Source: Haematobia irritans (taxonomy: Eukaryota; Arthropoda; Insecta; Diptera; Muscidae). From it: a stretch of 64,000 nucleotides of DNA. Location of the stretch: assembly GCF_050003625.1 (NCBI RefSeq), contig NC_134400.1, positions 65,986,126 through 66,050,125 on the forward strand, in the 5' to 3' direction. Positions 53,645 to 64,000 of this stretch are shown piece after piece (the stretch's first letter is position 1; every line of letters starts with the position of its first letter). Made by a program: the position numbers and the translations under genes. The notes beneath the pieces were generated by a model. It had not been told where the DNA came from and searched no databases. It saw nothing but the letters and a program-made list of their open reading frames with translations.

Positions 53645-55671
53645 TTTTATACCCTCCACCATAGGAGGGGGGTATATTAACTTAGTCATTCCGTTTGTAA
53701 CACATCGAAATATTGCTCTAAGACCCCATAAAGTATATATATTCTGGGCCGTGGTGAAATTCTGAGTCGATCTGAGCATGTCCGTCCGCCCGTCCGTCCG
53801 TCTGTTGAAATCACGCTAACTTCCGAACGAAACAAGCTATCGAAACTTGGCACAAGTAGTTGTTATTGATGTAGGTCGGATGGTATTGAAAATGGGCCAT
53901 ATCGGTCCACTTTTACGTATAGCCCCCATATAAACGGACCCCCAAATTTGGCTTGCGAGGCCTCTAAGAGAAGCAAATTTCATCCGATCCAGCTGAAATT
54001 TCGTACATGGTGTTAGTATATGGTCTCTAATAACCATGCAAAAATTGGTCCACATCGGTCCATAATTATATATAGCCCCCATATAAACCGATCCCCCGAT
54101 TTGGCTTGCGAGGCCTCTAAGAGAAGCAAATTTCATCCGATCCGGCTGAAATTTGGTACATGGTGTTAGTATATGGTCTCAAACATCCATGCGAAAATTG
54201 GTCCACATCGGTCCATAATTATATATAGCCCCCATATAAACCGATCACCAGATTGTACCTCCGGAGCCTCTTGGAAGACCAAAATTCATCTGATTCAGTT
54301 GAAATTTGATACGTGGTGTTAATATGTGGCAAATCCCATGCAAAAATTGGTCGGCATCGGTCCATATTTATATATAGGCCCCATATAAACCGATCCCCAG
54401 ATTTGACCTCCAGAGCCCGTTGGAAGAGCAAAATTCTTCCCATTCGGTTGAAATTTGGTACGTGATATTAGTATATGGTATCCAACAACCATGCAGGAAT
54501 TGGTTCCTATCAGTCCATAATTATATATAGTTCCCATATAAACCGATCCCCAGATTTGACCTCCGGTGCCTTTTGGAGAAGCAAAATTCTCTATATCGAA
54601 ATCTGAACCGATTGCAATCAAATTTCGCATGCATAGTTACTATGTTGAATCTACTCCCTGTGCAAAATTTCACGTACATCGGATAACAACTTTCACCTCT
54701 GTGGTCATATGACGGAAAAACGGGCGAAAGGTAAATATGGGAGCTATATCAAAATCTGAACCGATTTCAACCAAAATAAACACGCATATGCAGAACTTTA
54801 ATTCTACGCCCCGTGCAAAGTTTCAAGTTCAATTCTACTCCCTCTGCAAAATTTCACGTAAATCAGAGTAGCACTTTTGCCTCTGTGGGCATATTAGACC
54901 AAATCGGGCGAATGATATATATGGAGCTATATCTAAATCTGAACCGACTTCAACTAAATTTTGCACAATTAACGATACTATAAAACGTACTCCTTGTGCA
55001 AAATTTCAAGCAACTCATGGCAAAACTCTGGCTTTTGAGGCCATATAAATCCAAATCGGACGAAAGATATATATGTGAGCTATATCTAAATCGGAACCGA
55101 CTTTAACCAAATTTAGCACACTTAACGATACTATTAAACGTACTTGTTGTGCAAAATTTGAAGCAAATCAGGGCAAAACTCTGGCTTTTGAGGCCATATA
55201 AATCCAAATCGGACGAAAGATATATATGGGAGCTATATCTAAATCTGAACCGATTTCAACTAAATCTGGCACAATTAACGATACTATTAAACATACTCTT
55301 TGTACAAAATTTTAATCAAATCAGGGCAAAACTCTGGCTTTTGAAGCCATATAAGTCAAAATCAGACGAAAGATATATATGGGAGCTATATATAAATCTG
55401 AACCGATTTAGCTGATATTTGACAGTTTTTACGGGACTGACAAAACATTCAGATGTACAAAATTTGAAGAACGTCGGTTCATAAACACGTGAATTATGAT
55501 CAGCTATATCTAATTATGATATATGGCAGCTAAATCTGAACCGATTTTTTCCAAAATCAATAGCGATTGTCTTCTACCCGAAGAAAGACGTTATGTCAAA
55601 TTTGAGAACGATCGGACTTAAGCTGCGACCTGTACTTTGTGCACAAAATTACATATACAGACAGACGGACG

Positions 55672-55703
<32 letters not shown>

Positions 55704-55843
55704 GACATCGCTAAATCGACTCAGAATTTAATTTTAAGCCGATCGGTATACTAAAAGATGGGTCTATGACAATTATTTCTTGGGGTTACATACAAATGCA
55801 CAAACTTATTATACCCTGTACCACAGTAGTGGTAAAGGGTATA
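53645..55843. repeat. 153-bp-family repeat, two opposite-facing parts
   Basis: The left half starts TTTTTATACCCTCCACCATA and has a GTCCGTCCGCCCGTCCGTCC core (53778-53812), then about five monomers marked by CATATAAACCGATC (53937 to 54535; 143-153 bp apart). At about 54594 the orientation switches: AAATCGGACGAAAGATATAT units at 55053, 55206 and 55359 (153 bp apart), a long GACAGACGGACG core (55659-55704) and the terminus CCCTGTACCACAGTAGTGG. Two copies of opposite polarity appear fused. Confidence 0.85.
54594..54925 (+). repeat. Left arm of a long inverted duplication
   Basis: This about 330-bp stretch is nearly the exact reverse complement of 57655-57990, including an idiosyncratic internal join (GCAAAGTTTCAAGTTCAATT) not found in other monomers. 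The shared join shows that one arm was copied from the other. The spacer is about 2.7 kb. Confidence 0.85.
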
Positions 55844-56330
55844 AAAATATGGGTAATATAAAGCTAGAGCAATTTTGATGCAATTGTACAAAAGAGCATT
55901 TATGGTTTATCGGGCGATACATATGTATTCGAGATATAGGACAATTTGTGTAATATTTATAATTTTTGCTACTCAGCAGTGGCGATTTTACAAGGATATT
56001 GGTTAAATCTCGCCAAGATATGTGTCAATTGTGGGTTGTGATATATTATTTGTGCCAATTCGGGCGATATTTCCACAAGTCGGAGCTTTATTTAAAATTC
56101 GACCATTCTGTGGAAAGTTTGGCATTACAGTGTGTATAATATGACTGCGATATGGGGAAATCATCACAGAATTTTGTGTAAAATGTGGGTATTTTGGCCA
56201 TATTAGATCAAGATGGCACATTTAAATAGCATATTAAATGTATTCTCTGTGGAAAGTATCGAGTCGATTGGAGGAAACTCCCATTGAAAATGGGTCTAGA
56301 ATATGGAACATTCTACCATATTTCCCCTCC
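55844..56330 (+). repeat. Degenerate interspersed repeat, 5' part
   Basis: The latter part (about 56255-56330) matches 30230-30305 of the full repeat copy (CCATTGAAAATGGGTCTA, CTACCATATTTCCCC). The earlier part is a decayed form with GGCGATTTTACAAGG-type phrases. No gene. Confidence 0.6.
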
Positions 56331-56731
56331 TGTTTATGCCAAACAGGACAACCCTACAATCTTCCACTCAGAATCAGATCCCTAAAATATTAATGAAAAT
56401 ATCCAGATACTCGCACTAAAAAAAGTACGTTATGTTTGACATTTATTAACGAAAAATTTTTTAATTCTCCACTAAACCATATCACGTCAAACAGGAATTT
56501 CCGCTAATCTGTCTCATTCAATTTGTTAGGTTCTTACTGGTAAGAGTCAATCCGAAAATAAATCTTGATTTCCAAAACCAAATCTAACTCCCTTGTTTTT
56601 CTTTCTTATTTCTCGGTTCATATGTTCATTAGGAACATATTCTCCTCGAATTATTTTGGAGGTGCAAAGCCAACCGTCATCTGTGACTTTCTGCTCTTTG
56701 CATCATCCACCACTTCCCCCGTGCATCAACA
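56331..56731. mobile_element. Possible solo LTR, TGTTTATG...ATCAACA
   Basis: About 401 bp interrupts the interspersed repeat between CTACCATATTTCCC and GGAGCTATATC, where the copy at 30298-30330 is continuous. The insert starts TG, ends CA, and holds AATAAA near 56559. No target duplication is seen and about 20 bp of the repeat is missing, so a solo LTR is only one explanation. Confidence 0.35.
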
Positions 56732-58420
56732 GGAGCTATATCTTAATATGAACCGATTTTGACCAAATTTGACATGCATAGTTAGAATAATAAGCTTGCT
56801 ATCTCAGCAAAAATATATGGGTGTAAATCGGGCGAAAGATATACATATATGGGAGCTGTATCTAAATCTGAACCAATTTCAACCAAATTTGGCACACTTA
56901 ACGATACTATTAAACGTACTCCTTATGCCAAATTTGAAGCAACTAAGGGCAAAACTCTGTCTTTTGAAGCCATATAAGGGCAAATCGGACGAAAGATATA
57001 TATGGGAGATATATCAAAATCTGAACCGATTTGAACCAAATTTGGCACGCTTAACTATACCATTAAATGTACTCCTTGTGCAAAATTTGAAGCAAATCAG
57101 GGCAACACTCTGGCTTTTTTGCCCATATAAGTTCACATCGGACGAAAGATATATATGGGAGCTATATGAAAATCTGATCCGATTTGAACCAAATTTGGCA
57201 CGCTTAACGATACCATTAAACGTACACCTTGTTCAAAATTTTAAGCAAATCAGGGCAAACCTCTGGCTTTTGAGGCCATATTAGTCGAAATCGGACGAAA
57301 GATATATATGGGAGTTATATCTTCTGAACCGATTTGGCTGATATTTTGCATATCTCACGAAAGCCCCAAAATATTTGGCTGCCCGAAATTTTGATAAAAT
57401 ACGTTGATAAATACGTCAATTATGACCAGATCGGTGATAAATATATATGGCAGCTACATCTAAATCTGAACCGATTTTTTTCAAAATCAATAGTGATTTT
57501 CTTTGAGCCAATGTAAAACTCTGTGCCAAATTTGAGGACGATCGAACTTAAACTGCGAGCTGTACTTTGCACACAAAATTACATATACAGACAGACGGAC
57601 ATCGCTAAATCGACTCAGAATTTAATTCTAAGACGATCGGTATACTAAACGATATATATATGGCATTCGCCCGATTTGGTCTAATATGCCCACAGAGGCA
57701 AAAGTGCTACTCTGATTTACGTGAAATTTTGCAGAGGGAGTAGAATTGAACTTGAAACTTTGCACAGGGCGTAGAATTAAGGTTCTGCATATGCGTGTTT
57801 ATTTTGGTTGAAATCGGTTCAGATTTTGATATAGCTCCCATATATATCTTTCGCCCGTTTTTCCGTCATATGACCACAGAGGTCAAAGTTGTTATCCGAT
57901 GTACGTGAAATTTTGCACAGGGAGTAGATTCAACATAGTAACTATGCATGCGAAATTTGATTGCAATCGGTTCAGATTTCGATATAGATTCCATATATAT
58001 ATATATGTTTTTCCTATTTAAGGAAAATACCTACGAAATACCTACATTTTCCTTCTCAAATCGCCACTGCTAAGTCGAAAACTTATCAAAATGACTCAAA
58101 TTTTCCTATTACTCTATTACACATCTATCGACCGATAAATCATAAATACACTTTTGCGAAGTTGCCTCAAAATTGGTTCATATTTAAATGTTTCCCCTAT
58201 TTTTTTTACTAACATTGTGTTCCACCTCAGCGCATTAACCGGCTTAAATGTAAAATCTATAAGTATTGCAGAACTCTGTACAGATCTGCTCCGATATACA
58301 GAATATATGCGTATGGATTCATATAGCATCCAACACATTGAACGGATTTGATATGGTATCGAAAATGTGGTGAAGGGTATAATATAGTCGGCCCCGCCCG
58401 ACTTTAGACTTTCCTTACTT
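56732..58420. repeat. 153-bp-family repeat with inverted tail
   Basis: Plus-oriented monomers run to about 57655 with a GACAGACGGACA core at 57589-57601. An inverted segment (57655-57990) then mirrors 54594-54925, and the block ends near 58378-58420 with the reverse complement of the repeat's start (GGGTATAATATAGTCGGCCC). The 171-codon open frame at 56769-57284 reflects three 51-residue units and is treated as a by-product of the 153-bp period. Confidence 0.8.
57655..57990 (-). repeat. Right arm of a long inverted duplication
   Basis: Reverse complement of 54594-54925; see that entry. Identity appears to be above 95% by eye. Confidence 0.85.
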
Positions 58421-59340
58421 GTTTTCTTTCAAATTAAACATCACGAAAGACGATTTTTAGCCGCTGCAAATTTTATTGTCATCCACAATGCAGTCCAAGG
58501 TATTCTTTTAATGATGACCGACTGGAATTAATGGGCGTAAGTAAAAGTCACGATATTGAAGTGGATCATTTATGTTGGATCCACTCGGATTTAATGATAT
58601 ATCTCCAGGATGCTTTGTCTACTTGAAACCTTGAAACAGGGATGTCGCAGTGAATAAAGTGGTAGGTTCTGAACTGTTTTTATAAACATGAATGCACCAA
58701 AATCTAACTAGTCTTATTTGATTTATTTTAAATAATAATTTTTTTTTAAATTATTTTAAATAATAATCCAATATTCCAACGTTGTACAACGGTCCCAAAT
58801 TTAATTTCTTCAACATTGTTTGTATTACAGAAAACGGTGCTAAGAACTAAAAAATCTCGTGGAAGTGAGAAACATGTGATGGAATATGCAATTAAGCAGA
58901 AATAATTTTTGTTTTTGAGCACAATCTTCTTTGGGAGAAAATTATTCCAAGCTTATAATATTTTTGCGTACAAACATATAATATGTTCACATAACACAAA
59001 CATAATAATGTTTCGGCAATATCCAAGAATTTATTTTTATTTTTATGGATATGTTAGAACAATGGAAATGGAATTAGAAATGCCGTTACATTAGTATAAA
59101 AGATCTCCAAATTTTAAATAAAGAATCATTCAAGTTTTGAAAACTAAAACAGACATTTCAACATAAAAAAATCATCTTTTTATTTTTATTTAAAAAATTG
59201 CTGTGGCACTCAAAAAATTGCTGTGGCCAACAAATGTATGTTTCTGTTAAATAATGTTTTCATCGGCTCGTGGGGGCCGCAATCTATGCTACATAAATAT
59301 AACTTATAACGCTAATTGTCTATTGATGACAATAACAGCT
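58421..59340. repeat. Spacer with first copy of a 240-bp direct repeat
   Basis: 58804-59042 (ATTTCTTCAACATTGTTTGT onward) recurs in diverged form at 59446-59692. The remainder is AT-rich with no gene. The two copies flank a tRNA-like sequence, so this may be a SINE family with its tail duplicated. Confidence 0.5.
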
Positions 59341-59420
59341 ACGTAGCTCAGTGGCTAGTGCGTTCGTGTACAAACTGTATGGTCCTCGGTTCGATTCTTC
59401 GTCCAGCCGAAAGGTAACAT
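59341..59420 (+). other. tRNA-derived SINE head (A and B boxes)
   Basis: A-box TAGCTCAGTGG at 59344-59354 and B-box GGTTCGATTC at 59388-59397, 33 bases apart, followed by TTCGTCCAGCC and an A-rich tail region. Boxes and spacing fit a tRNA-like pol III promoter. The stems do not close well enough for a functional tRNA, so I call it a SINE. Confidence 0.6.
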
Positions 59421-59445
59421 TTAATAAAATTATAAAATTGAATAA

Positions 59446-59692
59446 TTTCTTCAACATTGTTTGTATTACAGAAAATGGTGGTAAGAACTAAAAAATCTAA
59501 AAAAAACTAACTAAAAAAGTAAGAAACATGTGAGGGAATTTGTAATTAGGCTGAAATAAATTTGATTTGAGAACAATCTTCTTTTGGCGAAAATTCTTCC
59601 AAGCATATATTTTTGGGCTCAAAATGCTTCCAAACATATAATATGTTCATATAAAACAAACATTATATAGTTTCGGCAATAACCAATAATAT
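59446..59692 (+). repeat. Second copy of 240-bp direct repeat
   Basis: Diverged repeat of 58804-59042, sharing TTGTTTGTATTACAGAAAA, GGTAAGAACTAAAAAATCT-type and CAAACATATAATATGTTCA segments. It has several small indels, and no coding frame is conserved between the copies. Confidence 0.65.
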
Positions 59693-59779
59693 ATGGCTTC
59701 CTCCAAAATATGTTTGGAACATATGTTAGAGAAGCGATTTTTATTTGAAGGTGTACGAGTACTCCCAATTACGTTCTGC

Positions 59780-60330
59780 ACTTGGAGACAGGATTACCTT
59801 CCCTTTATATCGGCACACTCCAACTACATTTTGATTACATTAGGAAGGTGTTTAGCTTTAGTATGGACAGATACCACGAATGCTTGCGGAGATATATACG
59901 ATATATGATAACATCATATATCATGTGTGAATATGTTATAACATGTGTGAAATTAATGGAATACGATAGTTTTGTGAGCAATGCTAGGAATTCTAGATGA
60001 CATGATCTATATCCCTTTTAGACATAAACGCACCTGCTTTTGAAACTAATTCAAATGGTCGTTGTACAATTTGTAACCTTGGCGAAGCAGAGAATACATT
60101 ATTTTCTAGGTGTATGCCTCATTTTTGCAGAGTACCGGCAACACTCCATTGGGAAACGATCAATGTAGCTACTGCTCCGATTTCTTGCACGTTTTCAAAT
60201 ATATAGTTAGTTGTATAAAACACAGATCACTTCTAATATCAGAATATTTATAATTCCGTCTATTTACATTATGTTTGGTATTGTACCCTTTTAGCAAATA
60301 TTTAATTTGTATGTATTAAAAATTTTTTTT
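59780..60330 (+). pseudogene. Probable LINE ORF2 3' relic
   Basis: In broken frames, the sequence yields GTLQLHFDYIRKVFSFSMDR (about 59808-59868) and later CTICNLGEAENTLFSRC (about 60065-60115). This pattern of a helical segment followed by a Cys-rich knuckle resembles C-termini of LINE reverse transcriptases. It is followed by AT-rich 3' UTR-like sequence and a T-run at 60327. Very decayed; clade unknown. Confidence 0.35.
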
Positions 60331-60528
60331 TTTATTCGAGCCAATCAGACCTACAACAGATATGTCTTGTTATGATTTAATTAATTTGTAACTTTAATAA
60401 GAATATTGTACATTTATTTGTTTTGAATGAATTAATTTAAAAAAATAAATACATACAATCGAATAGTGCAGACCTCTAATGGCGAAACTACGAGCAGAAC
60501 GATGTGTAAAGAGCCGATCTTAGAACGA

Positions 60529-60717
60529 TTAGCATCTATCTGTATACAGTAAAATGCTGTTATTGTCCAATATCTCCGTCAGTCGCCTATGCGAGTCTCC
60601 TTTTGGTTTCCAAATGTCAACATTATAAGCCATTCGTGTGATGGACTGGTTGAGAATTAGCTTATTTCGCATGAATTGAAAATTGTCTACCGAAAACCCC
60701 TCTGTGTAGCAGAACAC
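60529..60717 (-). pseudogene. Possible LINE RNase H-proximal relic
   Basis: The minus-strand frame includes NVDIWKPKGDSHRRL and ends ILLYTDRC, where RNase H of I/R1-type LINEs would begin LYTDGS. Only this short piece is recognisable. Confidence 0.35.
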
Positions 60718-60884
60718 AGCCTAAGTTGTTCAGCATAAAGGTTGAATGATGATGTGCCTACACCCTCAATAAAATCGCCTTCCAAATATATTCTGTTTCA
60801 AGTATATATTTTCAGCATTTAGACAAAAAATTGTTTAAACAGTGAAAACATGATATGTTTCACCCTAAGGATGTCTTTGTTTAA

Positions 60885-61041
60885 CCCATTACCGCCCTAA
60901 GTCCCGATATGAGGACACCTGTTTAAAGTCAAAAAACTATGAGCTACCCGTTATTTTTGTAATTTTAAATACACGTTACTGAGTTAGAAAAACCCATAAA
61001 ATAAATTTTTACCCGGCAGTTTCATTTTGGGCGTTAACGGG
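60885..61041. mobile_element. 157-bp piggyBac-type MITE, TTAA TSD
   Basis: The element starts CCCATTACCGCCC and ends GGGCGTTAACGGG and is flanked on both sides by TTAA (60881-60884 and 61042-61045). CCC...GGG ends with a TTAA target duplication are diagnostic of piggyBac-type transposition. Non-coding. Confidence 0.85.
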
Positions 61042-61045
61042 TTAA

Positions 61046-61683
61046 GGTGCCTTGCAGCAAAATGTTTTAAATACATTTATGTTGGGATTGTAATTTGTTT
61101 CAATATTACATCCTAAATATTTATTTATATACCAAATATGTAAGTCGACAAGCAGTCATGAACGTGTACTCAGCAACCTCCACTTTTATTTGTTGCAATT
61201 AAACTTGCTTTACATGTCTTTCATTATCATTCTCCATCGCCATCTTTATCTTTTTTATATGATTACATATACGAAATATACTTCCAAACATATAATATTT
61301 ACACGGAAACATATGAAAAACAGTCTTTTTCGTCCGTTAACTTAAGTTACATTATTGGTGTAAAGCAAAATTCGAAGCCAATTTTGTCACGTTGTTGTAA
61401 ATCGTGTACGCTTGCGAGAGAAATCAAAAACGAAACATTCACGAAATATTCTTTTCTGTTTATTTCCAAATTCATAAATTTAGTGTTCCTTACAGACTAG
61501 CAATGTATAGCATATACATTCAGATGCGTAACTTAATAGAAAGTAGACGCTAAGGATCAGATACTGCTGACCATTTACGGAACATATTTTCCAAAAATAT
61601 TTGCCCTATTGACTGAAAATCCTTTCATAATAATTGAAATAACTGAAAATCCTTTCATAATAATTGACTTTATTTCATTACAG
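61046..61683 (+). other. Intron end before Vps13D exon; no gene
   Basis: AT-rich intron. A short tandem (GAAAATCCTTTCATAATAAT, twice at about 61616-61662) precedes the acceptor TTTCATTACAG ending at 61683. Confidence 0.6.
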
Positions 61684-62494
61684 ATAGAAGGCAGTGTGAC
61701 GCAAAATTTGGACGTTTCCTTGTCTAGATACCAATATGAACAACTCATGGAATCATTAAACTACGCAACAACAATTCAATTCAAGCGAGACACAAGTTCC
61801 TCAACAGCAGTCGAGGAGGACATTGCGCAGAAAGTATTACAAAAAAATGCGAATAAAGGCTACGATTTCCCAGCGATTAACACACAATTCTCTGTACCAA
61901 TTTTAAAACTAGACTTGAGAAATGAACACAATATATCGCTAGTTCATTTAACACTGCAAGAATTTAGCTTCAAAACTCTTACTGTTGGTACAAAGCAGAA
62001 AGATGTACACATTTTACTTCGAACAGTTGTGATGGAAGATCTTAAATGTTCCTACGCTTCGAAATTTCGGAAGATGGTCAACAGTGATGTGAGTAATCCA
62101 AATTATTCTTGCCGAAAGCAAATGTCCAATTCCTGCCCCAATTTGTGCAGTAACAACAACACAAACGTTTGCAAATCATACGATTCTATCCCGTCGAATT
62201 TAAATAAATTAATGAATTACAGTGCAAAAATGGAAGATGACGCAATGAAATGCTTTAAAGACATTAAAAATGTCCATCATACAACTAATGAGTGTGCAGA
62301 GAATTTGGTTATTTATAGGTCATGTATAAAAAATGTCGGACAAAACAATGAAACAGTGACAAGTTCAATCGACTTCAATTGTCTGAATTTAATAGTCTCA
62401 ATCGATAAATGGTTTACGGTTTTTGATTTTTTTGGGCTTATATCAAGCAATACTGCAAGAGATCCGGAACCTGCAAAGCAATCAGTACACAACG
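61684..62494 (+). CDS. Vps13D: Vps13D internal exon (RBG/VPS13 region)
   Basis: An 811-bp exon starts after TTTCATTACAG and ends before GTAAGTTC; it opens in phase 0 and closes after one base of a codon. Encoded motifs: IEGSVTQNLDVSLSRYQYEQ at the start, LVHLTLQEFSFKTL, HILLRTVVMEDLKC, the Ser/Cys-rich SNSCPNLCSN, and SSIDFNCLNLIVSIDKW with FDFFGL near the end. These segments occur in this order in VPS13D, downstream of the region encoded at 13837-14638. The frame track is open upstream of the acceptor only by chance. About 270 residues; the function is as for the other exons (lipid-channel backbone). Confidence 0.9.
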
Positions 62495-62578
62495 GTAAGT
62501 TCATTTTCATTGTAACATGATTTGGTATCCGTGAAAATATTTTATATATAAATATATTAAGGGTAGCTTGAATGTCTA

Positions 62579-62868
62579 CACAGAAAAAAATTTCACGAAA
62601 AATTTTCCAATTAAAATTTTAATTGAGTTTTAAAAAATATTCAATTAAAAATTTAATTGAATCAACAAATTTTTTAATTGAAACAAAAATCAATCACAAA
62701 AATTAATAGTATCAATTAATTTTTTAATTGGATCAATTAATTTTTTAATTGACCTTCAATTAATTTTTTAATTGATACTATCGTTTCTGTGATTGAAGAC
62801 ATTTCAATTAAAAAATTAATTGGATCAATTAATTTCGTGATTGAATCAGAAAAAATTTTTTTTGTGTG
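62579..62868. mobile_element. AATTGA-rich TA-flanked MITE, copy 4
   Basis: TA at 62577-62578 and 62869-62870; ends CACAGAAAAAAATTT and AAATTTTTTTTGTGTG. Interior TTTTTTAATTGA repeats and a GATACTATCGTTTCTGTGAT phrase match the other copies. It lies in the intron just after the Vps13D exon. Confidence 0.8.
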
Positions 62869-62879
62869 TACATATACAA

Positions 62880-63015
62880 AAAACCAAATTCTATTTATTT
62901 GTTTGTTCTGGGTAATCTCATAACTAGATGAACCGATTCACTTCAATTTTCAGTGAAGGGAGAGAATAATCGTGTGGTGTGGCAATCGGTAGCACAGAGG
63001 ATGTGTGTTAAAACG
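62880..63015. other. No gene: intronic spacer
   Basis: A short stretch between two MITEs with GTGTGGCAATCGGTAGCA; nothing assignable. Confidence 0.4.
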
Positions 63016-63021
63016 AAGGTA

Positions 63022-63345
63022 CACAGAAAAAATATCACCAAAATATTTCCAATTAAAAATTTAATTGAAGCTGACAACTTTTTCTGTTAAAAAATTAATT
63101 GATACAATTAACTTTTTAATCAAACTAGTAACATTAAGTTAATTAGGTCAATGATTGAAAATTTGTAAATTTTTAAATTTTTAAGTAAACAATTGATTGA
63201 TACAATTAACTTTTTAATCAAATAAAAACACAAAGTCAATTAAGAAAGCGATAGAAAATAGTTACGTTTTTAATTAAAAAGTAATTGATACAATCTTGTT
63301 TTTAATCAAAATGTGGTGGTTGTAGGAGTAACACTCTAACATTTT
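63022..63345. mobile_element. AATTGA-rich MITE, copy 5, right end lost
   Basis: Begins CACAGAAAAAATATCACC after TA (63020-63021) and shows the TTAATTGA/TTTTTAATCAAA texture; the right terminus is not recognisable, so the end is approximate. Confidence 0.6.
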
Positions 63346-63550
63346 TGTATATTTTTGATTAAAACTAATTTTTGTTTGTTAAAAATTAATTTTTCAAATC
63401 AAGTTACCTTTGCTTAAAAATATTTTTCTTGTTCAATAATAATTTTTTCAAATTGAGTTACCCTTGACTTTTTATTCTGAGATATATATAATGAAAAATT
63501 TTATTTGATGAAACGGCTGTGAAATAAAATATTAAATGAGTTCCCTTTTT
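63346..63550. other. No gene: AT-rich spacer
   Basis: A pair of AATTTTTCAAATCAAGTTACC-like phrases occurs at about 63390 and 63450, suggesting a small tandem duplication. No gene. Confidence 0.4.
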
Positions 63551-64000
63551 ATACCCTGCGCCACATTGTGGAACAGGGTATTATTAGTTAGTGCATATGT
63601 TTGCAACACCCAGAAGGAGACGAGATAGACAATAATGCTCGGGGTGGGTCCCTGAGTCGATCTAGCAATGTCCGTCTGTCCGTCCGTCCGTCTGTCTGTG
63701 AACACATTTTTGTGATCAAAGTCTAGGTCGCAGTTTTAGTCCAATCGACTTCATATTTGGCACAATTTTCTGTTTTGGATCAGAATAGAACTCTACTGAT
63801 TTTGGAAGAAATCTGGTTAGATATAGATATAGCTCTCATATATATCTTTCGGCCGATATGCACTTATATAGGCCCAGAAGCCACAGTTTTAACCTGATTT
63901 GCTTGAAATTTTGCACAAACATTACACTTGGTCTTGTAGTCAAGACGAAAGTTGATTGAAATCGGCTCAGATTTAGATATAGCTTCCATATATAACATTC
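63551..64000 (-). repeat. 153-bp-family interspersed repeat, runs off window
   Basis: It starts TATACCCTGCGCCACATTGT, has a GTCCGTCTGTCCGTCC core (63670-63697), then AGATATAGCTCTCATATATA units in minus orientation to the window edge. Same family as 39392-39827. Confidence 0.85.

Noticed and set aside
53837..54630. Minus-strand frames of about 100 codons with GSVYMGAIY repeats
   Set aside because: These are repeat-array translations in the same interspersed family, not conserved proteins.
56769..57284. 171-codon frame with 51-residue repeats as a possible gene
   Set aside because: The openness follows from the 153-bp period of a non-coding interspersed repeat; other copies have stops in the same frame. 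Kept only as a periodicity finding.
59341..59412. Functional tRNA gene
   Set aside because: A and B boxes are present but the arms do not pair convincingly and no terminator T-run follows closely; a SINE head is more likely. The same reasoning applies to 5790-5866 and 3448-3501.

Overview
The window is intronic, transposon-dense DNA from a higher fly, probably a muscid (Stomoxys/Haematobia/Musca type). The reasons are the AT-rich background with GT-AG introns, three divergent BEL/Pao LTR retrotransposons, jockey- and I-type LINEs, Tc1/mariner, hAT and piggyBac-type DNA elements, and long arrays of the ~153-bp interspersed repeat typical of muscid and calliphorid genomes. The species is an inference. 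No bacterial gene, CRISPR array or functional RNA gene was found.

The only host gene recognised is Vps13D (a bridge-like lipid-transfer protein) on the + strand. Exons lie at 13837-13962, 14020-14638 and 61684-62494, each with GT-AG borders. The phases of exons 2 and 3 do not match, and a stretch of protein known between these regions in the family is absent, so one or more exons are hidden, lost in the assembly gap (100 N at 28330-28429) or misplaced. The ~47-kb interval between these exons is almost entirely nested mobile elements.

Layout. 1-8.2 kb: TA-flanked MITEs, tRNA-derived SINE-like sequences, a CGTGAGT-rich foldback block, two long (TA)n tracts and a near-perfect 345-bp inverted repeat. 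8.4-13.1 kb: a jockey-like LINE on the minus strand, disabled by two stop codons in ORF2. 13.8-14.6 kb: Vps13D exons. 15.1-16.2 kb: RNase-H tail of an I-type LINE. 18.7-25.2 kb: decayed BEL element 2. 26.1-28.3 kb: a MITE and a truncated LINE. 28.4-39.4 kb: BEL element 3, with LTR remnants. 40.1-42.3 kb: nested MITE and hAT element. 42.4-51.2 kb: a young, complete BEL element 1 (365-bp LTRs differing at one base, 5-bp target duplication) inserted in a Tc1 relic. 51.5-53.4 kb: a mariner element with an internal 601-bp tandem duplication. 53.6-58.4 kb: 153-bp repeat arrays with a long inverted duplication. 58.4-61.6 kb: SINE-like and LINE relics and a piggyBac MITE. 61.7-62.5 kb: Vps13D exon, followed by MITEs and more interspersed repeat.

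The most interesting observation is that all three BEL elements carry an extra open reading frame 3' of pol, where retroviruses carry env. It does not resemble an envelope. It encodes a second Gag-type zinc-knuckle array, in two of the three followed by a retropepsin-like domain. In BEL 1 it lies inside the LTR pair, is intact, and is preceded by a strong splice acceptor, suggesting a spliced accessory gene of this retrotransposon lineage.
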